Positions 46,601 through 54,766 of a DNA stretch of 64,000 nt are shown here, piece by piece. A model generated the notes under the pieces. That model searched no databases, had not been told where the DNA came from, and worked only from the letters and a program-made list of their open reading frames with translations. The DNA is from JBAXXL01 sp038206725. Lineage in GTDB: Bacteria > Bacteroidota > Ignavibacteria > Kapaibacteriales > UBA2268. The stretch's first letter is position 1. Each line of letters begins with the position of its first letter. The position numbers and the translations under genes were made by a program. Location of the stretch: contig JBBRAO010000007.1 in the NCBI GenBank assembly GCA_038206725.1, forward strand, positions 1-64,000, read 5' to 3'.

Positions 46601-48242
46601 AAAAATACCGCTTACTTTAAAGAACGACGGTGTTTTACAAGAACATTTACTATCCGAAAATCACCCACCGGAAATGACTCTAACTCGTCTAACAGGTTCA
46701 AATTATTTAGCTCCTCGGGGCGGTTTAAATACTTATACAGCCGGTTTAAAATTAACTTCAGGTGGTAATTATACAGGTAATTTGACTTTTACATTCGATG
46801 AACCGTGCACGGATGTATTATTAGTACCAATTACTGCCAAGGGCTTATTATCAGTGGTTACAGTTATTGATACTTTAGACTTTGGTATTCGTCCACCTTG
46901 CGCGGTAAAAATATTGCGCGATGTAACATTCGAAAACAATAGTCCGGCACCTTATGTAATTATTGAGGGTTCTGAACAATTAGTAGAAAATGCCGATGGA
47001 TACTTCATCTTTGTAGCCACCGGATTAAGCAAAGTTGCCGGCGTAAACGATACAATCAATCCCGGTAAGCAAATATCGGCAGGACAGTTCAACTTCGACG
47101 CCCGTGAAGGTGTTAAGGGAACATTTTATGCGAAATATAAAGTTCAAGTATATCAAAATGGTGAATACAAAGAAGTTGTTGTTGTATTGAAAGCTACAAT
47201 TGACCCGGGAAGTTATCAAATTAATAATAATCCAACAGTTTTTGACCCAACGATTATCAATCAGAAATCTCAGAAAACAGTGGAAATAGTTAACACCGGT
47301 CGTTGGAATATGAAAATCACAGGTCTGAGCGTTCCTACGCAACCTGAATTTACCATTTTGCCTAATAGTGTAGTTGGAACTACCTTGAGTACGAATCAAA
47401 AGGTTAGCTTCAATATAGAATTTAATCCTAAATCCATTAATCTTTTTAATGCACAAATTAATATGGCATACCTTATGGATAGTTGTGATTACAAAATTGA
47501 TATCCAATTAAATGGTATTGGCGGGAAATCAAGAACATTGATTTTAAGATTACCGGATACATTGGTTGTTGACCCTGACATTGATTTATATAGAATTCCT
47601 GTATATGCAAAACTTAAAACAGGTGACGATCCAATATCGAATTATACTATTGACACAATAAAAATATCATTTAATAGAACATTATTCTTCCCTATGGGCA
47701 TTACAATTGGTACATACCACGATATTTTAGAATTTGACAACGATGATAGAGTTATCAGTTTCTCGGTAAGTAATTTGAACTTGACAGACCAAGAACAGTT
47801 AATAACCAAGTTGGAAGGTGCTACAATGTTGGGCAGTCAAACCTCGACTGATATTAAATTTACTAAAGTTATATTACCGCCCGACGGTGAAATAACTGAT
47901 ATAATCAAACAAAATGGTTATTTAGAAATAAATATCTGTAAAGGGGGCGGTGATAGATTACTAATAAATAACGGTGCTAAACCGGATTTTGTAGTTACTC
48001 CTAATCCGGCATCTGATAATATTGAAATTAAAGTTGTTATGATTGAAAAAGGTAATTATACAGTTGAATTGTACGATTTATTAGGCAGGAAGACTCTTTT
48101 AGAATCTTGGACGAGACCAATGGGAGGATTGAGCAATAAAACAATTCCTTATGATACCGCTTCTTTAAGCAATGGTGTTTATCTAATTAAATTAATTACA
48201 CCTTCGCAAATAATAAGTCGAACGCTTGTAATAACTCATTAA
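43626..48242 (+). CDS. Large secreted protein: glycine-rich domain, choice-of-anchor-D repeats, T9SS sorting domain
   Basis: 1538 residues. Signal peptide about 1-24 (ending NNFSQ). Residues about 50-200 form a beta-rich domain. About 218-495 is strongly Gly-rich (runs such as GGNGGPGGGGGGG and GGGGSGGAVELD), alternating with IN/IEIS strand pieces, like a sheet-forming glycine domain. About 640-1300 contains four or five ASH/choice-of-anchor-D-type repeats (for example LDFGDVYVGFDSPKIPLTLKN, and LDIGMVQIGKPKISSFIFRN). About 1300-1440 is a cohesin-like strand domain, and the last ~80 residues are a T9SS sorting domain (VTPNPASDNIEIKV, LYDLLGRK, LSNGVYLIKL). It is a surface or matrix protein; a specific function is not recognisable. 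Confidence 0.9.
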   Translation: MKSFRNILLLIIVLSFSSQNNFSQELTYIQPDIGTPGFNTYVEFIAPANIKGFFGQDGFYLNNPGDSVRVELKLPEDENKIIIGPAIVSWDGRMISSQIFIKPDVTPNSHDWEQLTNEFKIELIVKIKYRGLTPPRDPDVELKYIFYIVKPWPAITSSGGGILGEGALGKRSPRGGMIFENLKINGIYTVSTKDCDPIMPGNQGYLPCTIIVTNKLIGTGGSKAEISAAGGKEDDVNRTGGNGGPGGGGGGGKWVDRTTSASGYNGGGGFTGGGKGGTNYPLTGSGNYKTTGIGTYGITDGSASDPKRGSSINGVEPPFQNTYNWEAAGGGTGHPFGMSGINTDDGNTPTPPSNAVGYGGGSGWSQKKAGGAGSYATIGKAPTPETAGKIHGNKQIIPFAGGSGGASGNPEGVILNWDVDAGSGGGGGGALRVFAKYIENIYINANGGDGENGDNNAHGGGGSGGAVELDSKSEIKKCQISALGGNFGTNREGGEGYLRIDFNTLPEVVPLPIRFYQGISTDSTYRVYRDIERNYTGRTPDNSNCSLYRRIDGESQWTKMPNPPSDFVSNWSIKYTPTGNHKYEYFVLILDNAGRGTGFGNTFYDSLHNFEPKQLMAQNAANIFVLKDAYPDLKAPDELDVNTICENQTYDFDFVVKNDGMKDLVLSIDKSYFQKANPHFALITPTNNITLPEGQSQAFKIRYTPDPSELYNIKDTFMLMHNDTAGPNLKSNPFPIAFNIDSVIYVKLNCLSALDIGMVQIGKPKISSFIFRNDGNVDIEIKTLPSANSPFTIVGSVPTIPPTALLKPGKTITLNIQFDPTDENIFHQDLLINYEAEKYSCQDDITVTIQGKGSMGVLGYPTLVDFGFMNWCDADTILVTIINSSTNPGDLIRIIDKPTLSGTNANDYRILSDPTKQYPLTLNMQDGIQYSVVFNPFGKAPGKYTASFDIVTDLTGSQNISIPIIAEIAQFDVYTNPANLDFGDVYVGFDSPKIPLTLKNDGVLQEHLLSENHPPEMTLTRLTGSNYLAPRGGLNTYTAGLKLTSGGNYTGNLTFTFDEPCTDVLLVPITAKGLLSVVTVIDTLDFGIRPPCAVKILRDVTFENNSPAPYVIIEGSEQLVENADGYFIFVATGLSKVAGVNDTINPGKQISAGQFNFDAREGVKGTFYAKYKVQVYQNGEYKEVVVVLKATIDPGSYQINNNPTVFDPTIINQKSQKTVEIVNTGRWNMKITGLSVPTQPEFTILPNSVVGTTLSTNQKVSFNIEFNPKSINLFNAQINMAYLMDSCDYKIDIQLNGIGGKSRTLILRLPDTLVVDPDIDLYRIPVYAKLKTGDDPISNYTIDTIKISFNRTLFFPMGITIGTYHDILEFDNDDRVISFSVSNLNLTDQEQLITKLEGATMLGSQTSTDIKFTKVILPPDGEITDIIKQNGYLEINICKGGGDRLLINNGAKPDFVVTPNPASDNIEIKVVMIEKGNYTVELYDLLGRKTLLESWTRPMGGLSNKTIPYDTASLSNGVYLIKLITPSQIISRTLVITH

Positions 48243-48251
48243 CCAAAAACA

Positions 48252-48285
48252 GAGGCTGTCTAATCGAAGACAGCCTCATTTTTTT
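48252..48285 (+). terminator. Rho-independent terminator
   Basis: A perfect 10-bp stem GAGGCTGTCT/AGACAGCCTC with a 6-nt loop, then A and seven Ts, just after the stop of the large secreted protein. Confidence 0.92.
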
Positions 48286-48529
48286 AATAAGAATAATTTA
48301 GTAATTTAGTCATTGATTTTAAATACAAAATTATAAAATAGCGAGTCGGTTATGAAAAAAGCATACTTCTATTCCCTAAAGCTCTACCTAAAGAACGAGC
48401 AAATCCTCTGCATTCCCATCGTGGCTGTGGCGTAATCCCTATTATCCCATAGCCCTAAATAAATGTTGGTTCGCATTTATAGGAATTCGATGATGGATAT
48501 GACACACACTACTTACATTATATTACCAA

Positions 48530-48615
48530 CCCCACGCAGAAGCGTGAGGAAAAAAGCGATGGATGCACGCGGGCTTGCCCACGTGACTTCGTCAACCCTA
48601 TGCTTCAGCGTGGGG
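48530..48615. repeat. Palindrome-rich REP/MITE-like element in a 370-bp spacer
   Basis: The spacer 48286-48657 has no credible gene. It contains an inverted pair CCCCACGCAGAAGC (48530-48543) and GCTTCAGCGTGGGG (48602-48615) with one mismatch. The left arm also folds on itself with GCGTGAGG (42-49). In the middle is a hairpin CACGCGGGC-TT-GCCCACGTG (48566-48585). Both arms are followed by an A-run. The rest of the spacer (48286-48529) is GC-richer than usual and shows no clear motif. It could be a REP-type or small non-autonomous element. Confidence 0.5.
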
Positions 48616-48657
48616 AAAAAAAAACGAAATTTTAAAAATTTATAGGAAAAATCCAAA

Positions 48658-49959
48658 ATGAAAAAATCAAAAATGATTTTATTCGCGCTGGCTGTGTTGA
48701 TAGCTTTTGCCGGCAAAACATTAGCCCAAGATGGCAGTGAGTACCTGCTATGGGAAAAAACAAAGGATTTTACAACAAGAGATGTAGCAATTAATATGGA
48801 TGAAACGCAAATAGCTGTTTTAGCTGAATACACTGATACAGAAACTTATTTTGTCAAAATTCTAAGTATTCTAACAGGAGATGAATTATTTTCAATTCAA
48901 ACGGCAGGTCTTGCTTGGAATTGTTTCTATACAACAGATGGGAAGTATTTGGTTGTAAGATGTGAAAATAATCTAATATTGGATGCTAAAACCTACAGTG
49001 TTATAAAAAAACTACCATCAGGTGGAATTTCATTTTCCGCGGACAACAGATATATCTCATTAACAGGAAAAGGCTTCAAATTTTCAATTGTAAGTACTGA
49101 AACATTTGAAACAGTATATGAACAAAACCTGCCTGAACCTGAATCAGATGAAACAGGTGGTTTTAGATGCTTCTTTACACCAAATAACAAATATTTAATT
49201 GCTGGCCTCGGTTTTAATAAAAAACCACCTTCTTCTGGAAGTAGATCAGTTCAAGAAATCTTTGATGCAAAAACATTCCAGAAAGTTGACCGTACAATAA
49301 ATTGCTTAAAGAACTACGGTACATTTTCAAATACTGGTTTATGCGCAAATACATATTCGAAAGGAGGTCTTGCAGACCTACAACCCATAGGTTTTCGAAT
49401 TTACGATTATGACAAAGACAGCTTGATTTGGGAACAGGAAACAAAAAATTATAATAATTTGATTTTCTTGAATACCAAAAATTATCTAATTTCAAGATTT
49501 GATACTTATGAACCGGGTAATCCGGAAATGAAAGTATTTAATACATGGAACTTATCAACTAAACTGAGAGATAAGAATATCTTTTGTGCACATATGCCTA
49601 ATTCGAAAATATCTAGATCAGATAAATATCTATGCGCAACAAACACCGGAACTATTTGGTTATACGATTTTGAAAAGATGTTCGAAGGCAATGTTTCAGT
49701 AAATGAACCACTGAAATCAATAGAAATTAATATCAATATCCAATCTGATAGCAATTTGATTAGATTATCAAATTTGTCAAATGATATTGCAAGTATAACA
49801 ATCTATGATTTATCAGGAAATTTGGTTGATATTATTTACAAAGGAAATTCGATAACCTATACCATTAATTACAACACGGCAAGGCTAACTAAAGGTGTTT
49901 ACTTGGTAAAAATAGATACTGAAAAAGAATCAATTACCAAAAAATTAATAATAGAATAA
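48658..49959 (+). CDS. Secreted WD40-like beta-propeller protein with T9SS sorting domain
   Basis: 433 residues. Signal peptide about 1-22 (ending KTLAQ). Residues about 30-340 show repeated blade-like text (FTTRDVAINMDETQIAVLAE, FYTTDGKYLVVR, FSADNRYISLTG, FFTPNNKYLIAG, FSNTGLCA), typical of WD40/YVTN-type propellers. The last ~75 residues are a T9SS sorting domain (ITIYDLSGNLVDI, LTKGVYLVKI). A purine SD-like AGGAAAAA precedes ATG 48658. Ligand or enzymatic function is not recognisable; propellers of this type usually bind partners. A terminator follows at 49966. Confidence 0.85.
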   Translation: MKKSKMILFALAVLIAFAGKTLAQDGSEYLLWEKTKDFTTRDVAINMDETQIAVLAEYTDTETYFVKILSILTGDELFSIQTAGLAWNCFYTTDGKYLVVRCENNLILDAKTYSVIKKLPSGGISFSADNRYISLTGKGFKFSIVSTETFETVYEQNLPEPESDETGGFRCFFTPNNKYLIAGLGFNKKPPSSGSRSVQEIFDAKTFQKVDRTINCLKNYGTFSNTGLCANTYSKGGLADLQPIGFRIYDYDKDSLIWEQETKNYNNLIFLNTKNYLISRFDTYEPGNPEMKVFNTWNLSTKLRDKNIFCAHMPNSKISRSDKYLCATNTGTIWLYDFEKMFEGNVSVNEPLKSIEININIQSDSNLIRLSNLSNDIASITIYDLSGNLVDIIYKGNSITYTINYNTARLTKGVYLVKIDTEKESITKKLIIE

Positions 49960-49965
49960 AAAAAC

Positions 49966-49997
49966 GGTGGTAGATTTGAATCTGCCCCTTTTTTTTT
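49966..49997 (+). terminator. Rho-independent terminator
   Basis: GGTGGTAGATT pairs with AATCTGCCCC (5 bp of AGATT/AATCT plus G-C and G-U pairs outward) around a short loop and is followed by nine Ts. Confidence 0.75.
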
Positions 49998-50013
49998 GCG
50001 CAATTCTTCTTCT

Positions 50014-50085
50014 AAACCTTCCGAAGGTTTGAACCGACGGCAAGGTTAGGGCAAATGAAACGCCGTCGGAACAAAAAAAGATGTC
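50014..50085. repeat. Compact cluster of palindromes at the left of the repeat island
   Basis: AAACCTTC-C-GAAGGTTT (50014-50030) is a near-perfect palindrome. CCGACGGC (50034-50041) pairs with GCCGTCGG (50062-50069). AAAAAAGATGTC (50074-50085) pairs with GACATCTTTTTT (50143-50154) further right, so the left flank of the tandem array can fold with its own edge. Confidence 0.6.
50027..50047. repeat. GTTTG(G)AACCGACGGC repeat, copy A
   Basis: A 21-22-bp motif GTTTG-AACCGACGGCAAGGTT, present at 50027-50047 and again on the other side of the tandem array at 50462-50483 and 50495-50516. Copies A and B are both preceded by an ACCTTCCGAA string. Confidence 0.8.
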
Positions 50086-50155
50086 AATCAGGGATGATTG
50101 AGCCACCACAAAGTAAAAAAATATGGCGATCGAACAAAAAGAGACATCTTTTTTA

Positions 50156-50323
50156 GCTTGTTCGCCATTTCACAGAGCTTGTTCGCCGTTTCACAGAGGC
50201 TGTTCGCCATTTCACAGAGGCTGTTCGCCATTTCACAGAGACCGTTCGCCATTTCACAGAGCTTGTTCGCCGTTTCACAGAGACCGTTCGCCATTTCACA
50301 GAGACGGTTCGCCATTTCACAGA
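50156..50323. repeat. Minisatellite: eight tandem 21-bp units
   Basis: Exact 21-bp periodicity; consensus GxxxGTTCGCCATTTCACAGA, eight full units plus a truncated ninth. Variation is confined to three or four bases at the unit start and one A/G position (GCCATT/GCCGTT). Because 21 is a multiple of three, several frames stay open on both strands and code for heptads (for example LFAISQS on plus, CEMANGL on minus). None has a ribosome-binding site, signal or coherent flanking protein, so I call it non-coding. There are no spacers, so it is not a CRISPR array. Confidence 0.95.
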
Positions 50324-50461
50324 GCTTTCTCGGCGATTATTTGGCAAAAATCCGTGCTTACCGCAATTTGGAAATTGGTACTTTTAGTGAGGAATTGGAA
50401 TACACGGTTCCTGAACCCGGGTAAATCACTAATTTAATGGAAAATTAAAAACCTTCCGAAT

Positions 50462-50483
50462 GTTTGGAACCGACGGCAAGGTT
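50462..50483. repeat. GTTTG(G)AACCGACGGC repeat, copy B
   Basis: GTTTGGAACCGACGGCAAGGTT, one base longer than copy A. It lies on the right flank of the tandem array; the remainder of 50324-50583 holds nothing else recognisable before the mfd stop. Confidence 0.8.
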
Positions 50484-50494
50484 TGCGTTTTTAG

Positions 50495-50516
50495 GTTTGG
50501 AACCGACGGCATGGTT
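50495..50516. repeat. GTTTG(G)AACCGACGGC repeat, copy C
   Basis: GTTTGGAACCGACGGCATGGTT, one substitution from copy B and 33 bp after it, so B and C look like a local tandem duplication. Confidence 0.8.
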
Positions 50517-50583
50517 GGGTTTATGCCCATTAATTATCCAATTGATTTATATTCCCGCTCAAACATTTATTTCTGTGCTTTTT

Positions 50584-53500
50584 TTAAAAGAGAGCAACTT
50601 CTAATTGCTTCTTCAATCGCCAAAGTATTTCTATTGCGTTATCCATATTTTTAATCTTTATATCCAAATATAGCTTTTCACTTTTTTGAACCAGCTTTGC
50701 GTTCTCAATTTGCTGAATATAATCCAAAATAACCGGAAAAGCACTATCATAGAATTCTTTTTTGTCCTGCGACGGGAATTCACAGCGTAACGTGTCAGCT
50801 TTGATGGAGACTCGCATAAAACCTAATGGCACAACGGCAATTCTTAATTTAATAACATAAATTAAATCCTTGGCTTCATTAGGTAATCGCCCGTATTTAT
50901 CGGTGATTTCGTCTGTAATCACATTCAAATCGCCTATTGTTCTTACTTTATAAAGTTGTTTGTAATAGAAATATCTATCTGAAGAATTGCTGATATAATC
51001 CGAAGGAAATAGAGCATCCCGCCCGATTTCAATAGCAACATCTTCATTAGATATATCAGTTTTATGTAATTCCCTATCTTGGAACAGTTCGGCAAACTCT
51101 TCGTTTTTAAGTTCTCTTACGGCTTCATCCAAGACTTTTTGATAAAGTTCTATACCTATGTCAATAATAAATCCGCTTTGCTCCGCGCCCAGCAAATTAC
51201 CCGCACCGCGAATTTCCATATCTCGCATTGCCAGTTTATAACCACTACCCAAATCGGTAAATTCTTCCACAGCTTGAAGGCGTCGAATCGCAATTTTGGT
51301 CAGCTTCTTCGCTTCAGGGACTATCAAATAGCAGTAGGCTTGTTTATTGGTACGCCCTACCCTACCTCGCAATTGATACAATTCAGCAAGTCCGAAATTG
51401 TTAGCTCTATTAATAATTATGGTGTTTGCGTTAGGTATATCTATACCCGATTCGATTATTTTTGTTGACAGCAGTACGTCGTATTTATGTTGAATGAATT
51501 TTTCCATTTCTTTTTCCAACACTGCCGGAGTCATTTGTCCGTGCGCAATACCAAATCTTAAAGTTGGCATCAGCAAATTCAACTCGGCGGCTATTACCTC
51601 TATATCTTTGACCTTGTCGGTAACAAAGAAAACCTGCCCACCACGATTTGTTTCTCTTACAAATGCATCACAAAGAATATCCTCATTCCACTTAATTATC
51701 TCCGTGTAAACGGGCAATCTATTGCGTGGCGGGGTTTCCATAATACTTAAATCACGGGCACCCATTAATGAAAAATTAAGTGTTCGCGGTATAGGGGTTG
51801 CTGTTAATGTTAATGTATCAACGGTTTCTCTTAGGTGCTTAAGTTTTTCTTTCGCACTAACACCAAATCGGTGTTCTTCATCTACCACCAACAATCCCAA
51901 ATCTTTGAATTTTATATCTTTACTTAATAGACGATGCGTTCCGATTAATATATCAACTTTCCCTTGCTCAAGTCTTTCAACAATTTTATCTTGTTCTTTT
52001 TTTGTTCTAAATCTTGATATCGCTTCGATATTTATCGGGTACCTTCCCATTCGGTCTTTAAAGCTCATATAATGCTGTTCAGCCAAAATTGTGGTCGGAA
52101 CTAGTATGGCGGCTTGTTTTCCTGCTTGTACGGCTTTAAAAGCGGCTCTAATAGCCACCTCAGTTTTACCAAAGCCCACATCTCCACAAATCAGCCTATC
52201 CATCGGTGTAATGGATTCCATATCGTTTTTGATTTCATCGGTAGCTTGAAGTTGGTCAGGTGTATCTTCATAAATAAATGATGCTTCGAATTCCTTCTGC
52301 CATTCAGTATCGGCAGGATATTGGAATCCGGGTTGAGCTTTGCGCTTTGCATATAATTTTATTAAATCTCGTGCTATATCTTTTATTTTCTTTTTAGCTT
52401 TCAACTTCTTACGAAGCCAATCCCCTGAACCCAATTTGGTAAGATGCGGTGCTACGCCTTCTTGAACGGTATATTTCGATATTTTGGAAATGTAATTCAT
52501 ATTCACAAAGACTTTGTCGCCTTCGGCAAAGCCTAACTGAATGCAATCCTGCAATGCACCGGCGATGGTAATATTTCTGAAACCTTGAAAATGTGCTATT
52601 CCCTTATCTTCGTGAACTACATAATCGCCGATATTTAGAGCTTGTAATTCGTTGTATGTTATGGAAGCTGTTTTTTTAGTACTCTTCTTACGGAATTTAG
52701 TTCTTAAACGGTTGAACAATTGATGCTCGGTTATCAGAACCAACTGATCTTTTTCTGAAATAAATCCCTCGGAAAAAGGGTTCTCCATCCATAAAATCTG
52801 CTTTGAAATGAAATCAGATAAACTACGGCTTTCGAGTTCGTATTCAATTAATTCCTGCAAGCGATTTAAGCTTTTTCTTCCGTCGGCACTGATGATTATT
52901 TGATAATTGTAGTATGCGTATTTTTCTAATTCATCAACTAATGGTTTAATTAACCCTTTTACCTGCGTCTGCGGTTCTGTTTTGATAAATACATCGGGCT
53001 CTTGCAATGAATTAATTATAACTGATTTATATTTCGAAAAATTGATTATTTGAGCTTCCAAATCGGTTTGGTCTAACTTTTCAGGATCATCTATTACCAA
53101 TAGAGTATTTGAATCAAAGTAATCATAAGGAAGCACCATATCTGTTTCATCCGCTAAAAACAAATCTGCTATAAATTCTACAGCAGGGTATTCATTCACA
53201 CTTCTTTGTGAAAGCGGATTAAATTCTCGGATTGATTCAACTTCATCGCCCCAAAAATCGATTCTTAATGGATTATCCCATCCTAAAGGGAAAATATCTA
53301 CGATTCCACCACGAATAGATATCTCTCCCTGGTTTTCGACATAATCTTTTCTATCGAAACCTTTGAGCATAAGACCCTGTACGAAAGGTTCAAATTCCAA
53401 TTTCTGACCAACTTCGATTTTTACTTTACCCTTCTGCAAAGCCGATTTTTTTGGAATCTCCAAATAAAATATATCCGGTGTACAAATTGCGATAGATTTA

Positions 53501-53850
53501 TTTTTAATACATTTATTCAATCCATCTATAAGCCATCCTAGATATTCTTCCGATTTATCCAAGTAATTCTTAACTGTTTTTTGCGGAGGTTGTAGGAAAA
53601 CAGTACACTCATTGCCAAGCAAAGCATTCAAATCGGTAAACCAATTTTCCGCCGCCTGGTAATCTTCTACAACAATAAGTATATTGTTATCCAAATGCTT
53701 ATAAAAATCTTTTATTAATAACGATTTATAAGCTCCTGTTAAAATTTTGATTTTAACTGTTTCTTGCTCTTTTAAAAGCGAATTGACTTCCGGGTATAAA
53801 TAAGATTTCTTGCTTATTAAATTTTCTAGTTTTTTCATATTTTTTTTCAT
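50584..53850 (-). CDS. mfd: Transcription-repair coupling factor
   Basis: 1088 residues. Mfd removes RNA polymerase stalled at lesions and recruits UvrA/B. Order of parts: UvrB-homology N-terminal region (EIRxGGIVDIFP-like text ISIRGGIVDIFP), the CarD-like RNA polymerase-interaction domain (LNIGDYVVHEDKGIAHFQG), the translocase with Walker A GDVGFGKTEVA and DEEH box VVDEEHRFG, SAT motif TLTATPIPRTL, then LLSTKIIESGIDIPNANT and LRGRVGR, and the C-terminal TRCF domain. I use ATG 53850 (MKKNMKKLENL); ATG 53838 is also possible. The TTG at 53862 is unlikely. uvrB also lies in the window, but 22 kb away and not in the same operon. Confidence 0.97.
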   Translation of the reverse strand: MKKNMKKLENLISKKSYLYPEVNSLLKEQETVKIKILTGAYKSLLIKDFYKHLDNNILIVVEDYQAAENWFTDLNALLGNECTVFLQPPQKTVKNYLDKSEEYLGWLIDGLNKCIKNKSIAICTPDIFYLEIPKKSALQKGKVKIEVGQKLEFEPFVQGLMLKGFDRKDYVENQGEISIRGGIVDIFPLGWDNPLRIDFWGDEVESIREFNPLSQRSVNEYPAVEFIADLFLADETDMVLPYDYFDSNTLLVIDDPEKLDQTDLEAQIINFSKYKSVIINSLQEPDVFIKTEPQTQVKGLIKPLVDELEKYAYYNYQIIISADGRKSLNRLQELIEYELESRSLSDFISKQILWMENPFSEGFISEKDQLVLITEHQLFNRLRTKFRKKSTKKTASITYNELQALNIGDYVVHEDKGIAHFQGFRNITIAGALQDCIQLGFAEGDKVFVNMNYISKISKYTVQEGVAPHLTKLGSGDWLRKKLKAKKKIKDIARDLIKLYAKRKAQPGFQYPADTEWQKEFEASFIYEDTPDQLQATDEIKNDMESITPMDRLICGDVGFGKTEVAIRAAFKAVQAGKQAAILVPTTILAEQHYMSFKDRMGRYPINIEAISRFRTKKEQDKIVERLEQGKVDILIGTHRLLSKDIKFKDLGLLVVDEEHRFGVSAKEKLKHLRETVDTLTLTATPIPRTLNFSLMGARDLSIMETPPRNRLPVYTEIIKWNEDILCDAFVRETNRGGQVFFVTDKVKDIEVIAAELNLLMPTLRFGIAHGQMTPAVLEKEMEKFIQHKYDVLLSTKIIESGIDIPNANTIIINRANNFGLAELYQLRGRVGRTNKQAYCYLIVPEAKKLTKIAIRRLQAVEEFTDLGSGYKLAMRDMEIRGAGNLLGAEQSGFIIDIGIELYQKVLDEAVRELKNEEFAELFQDRELHKTDISNEDVAIEIGRDALFPSDYISNSSDRYFYYKQLYKVRTIGDLNVITDEITDKYGRLPNEAKDLIYVIKLRIAVVPLGFMRVSIKADTLRCEFPSQDKKEFYDSAFPVILDYIQQIENAKLVQKSEKLYLDIKIKNMDNAIEILWRLKKQLEVALF

Positions 53851-53900
53851 TAACCAATACAAAATTACAAAAAAAATGACTGCTTTAAGCGATTTTTTAC

Positions 53901-53918
53901 TATATTTGGTTATGTTTG
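53901..53918 (+). promoter_or_regulatory. Two overlapping -7 elements before the small outer-membrane protein
   Basis: TATATTTG (53901-53908) and TATGTTTG (53911-53918) both match TAnnTTTG, 10 bp apart and 22-32 nt before ATG 53941. No good -33 TTTG is visible for either. Confidence 0.45.
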
Positions 53919-53940
53919 ATAATCAAATTGGAAAATTGTT

Positions 53941-54732
53941 ATGAAGAAATGCCTTATATTAATAGTCTTGGTTTTCTCATTATCTTTAAATTACGTATAT
54001 TCTCAAGATGAGAAAATAGAATCTTTGAAATTCGAAAAAGAATTTTCACCGGATGAAGTGAAAGAAATGTATTTCGGTATAGGTGTTGGTTACACAGGGA
54101 CTTTAGTTTATACTAATGTGGATGATCTGAATTCTAAGCTTGTAGAATTCGGGTTCCAGAAGGATGCTTTAACAACACCCACCTATCTAAACGGCATCGG
54201 ATTTTTTACAAGCATCCCTTATATACCTAATTTAAGAGTCGGCTTCCAATATGCCGGCGGCTCGAAAAAGGTTGACTTTACAAGCGACACGCTTTCACGA
54301 CGTTCTGATTATACTCTGCATTATTTGGGCTTGAAATTAGATTATTGTTTTGTTCCTCTTAAAAACTTTACGATTGCTCCGGGTTTTGAATTTGGATTTG
54401 GCTCTATGGCTTTTGATATTATTCAAAATTCTCAGTCCGTAAACTGGGATGATTTAAACCCAACAAAGACTTCACAAAATTTTTATCACAAAATCAGCTC
54501 CGATTTGTTGTATGTTAAGCCATATCTCAGTTTTGAATACAACTTAACTAATTGGATGCAGGTACATTTCAAGGTAGATTACTCATTCTCCTTTATGAAT
54601 AATAATTTCATAACAAAGAACAAATGGAATTATAATAATATCGGCGAAGTATCTAATATCCCTAAAACAGTCAATGCTTCTGGTATTGGATTGCAACTGG
54701 GATTCTATTTTGGATTATTTAATGTGAATTAA
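53941..54732 (+). CDS. Outer-membrane beta-barrel protein
   Basis: 263 residues. Signal peptide about 1-22 (ending YVYSQ). The mature protein alternates aromatic/glycine-rich strands typical of small OmpW/OmpX-like barrels (YFGIGVGYTGTLVY, LRVGFQYAGG, FTIAPGFEFGFGSMAF, VHFKVDYSFSF, IGLQLGFYFG). No catalytic motif is seen. It is divergent from mfd and is followed by the tRNA gene. Likely porin-like or structural; substrate unknown. Not recognised to a named gene. Confidence 0.82.
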   Translation: MKKCLILIVLVFSLSLNYVYSQDEKIESLKFEKEFSPDEVKEMYFGIGVGYTGTLVYTNVDDLNSKLVEFGFQKDALTTPTYLNGIGFFTSIPYIPNLRVGFQYAGGSKKVDFTSDTLSRRSDYTLHYLGLKLDYCFVPLKNFTIAPGFEFGFGSMAFDIIQNSQSVNWDDLNPTKTSQNFYHKISSDLLYVKPYLSFEYNLTNWMQVHFKVDYSFSFMNNNFITKNKWNYNNIGEVSNIPKTVNASGIGLQLGFYFGLFNVN

Positions 54733-54734
54733 AT

Positions 54735-54766
54735 TTTGGATAATTCAAAAAAAACTATTATTTTTG
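54735..54766 (+). promoter_or_regulatory. Promoter of the tRNA(CAT) gene
   Basis: TTTG at 54735-54738, a 20-nt spacer, TATTTTTG at 54759-54766. The region TTATTTTTGAATTCTGT is identical to that of tRNA-Arg, including the downstream bases after the -7 box. Confidence 0.75.

Noticed and set aside
48463..48645. 60-residue plus-strand ORF in the palindrome-rich spacer
   Set aside because: It spans the inverted repeats, lacks an SD and shows no protein-like pattern.
50156..50323. CRISPR array
   Set aside because: Units are directly joined with no spacers, the unit is short, and no cas genes are present.
50088..50424. Open frames on both strands through the 21-bp repeats (75-108 residues)
   Set aside because: They exist only because 21 is a multiple of three. 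There is no ribosome-binding site or signal peptide, and the flanks code for unrelated low-quality sequence in every frame.
53851..53862. TTG start at 53862 for Mfd
   Set aside because: ATG codons follow within 12 and 24 bases, and the extra residues (YWL) have no counterpart that I know of in Mfd N-termini.
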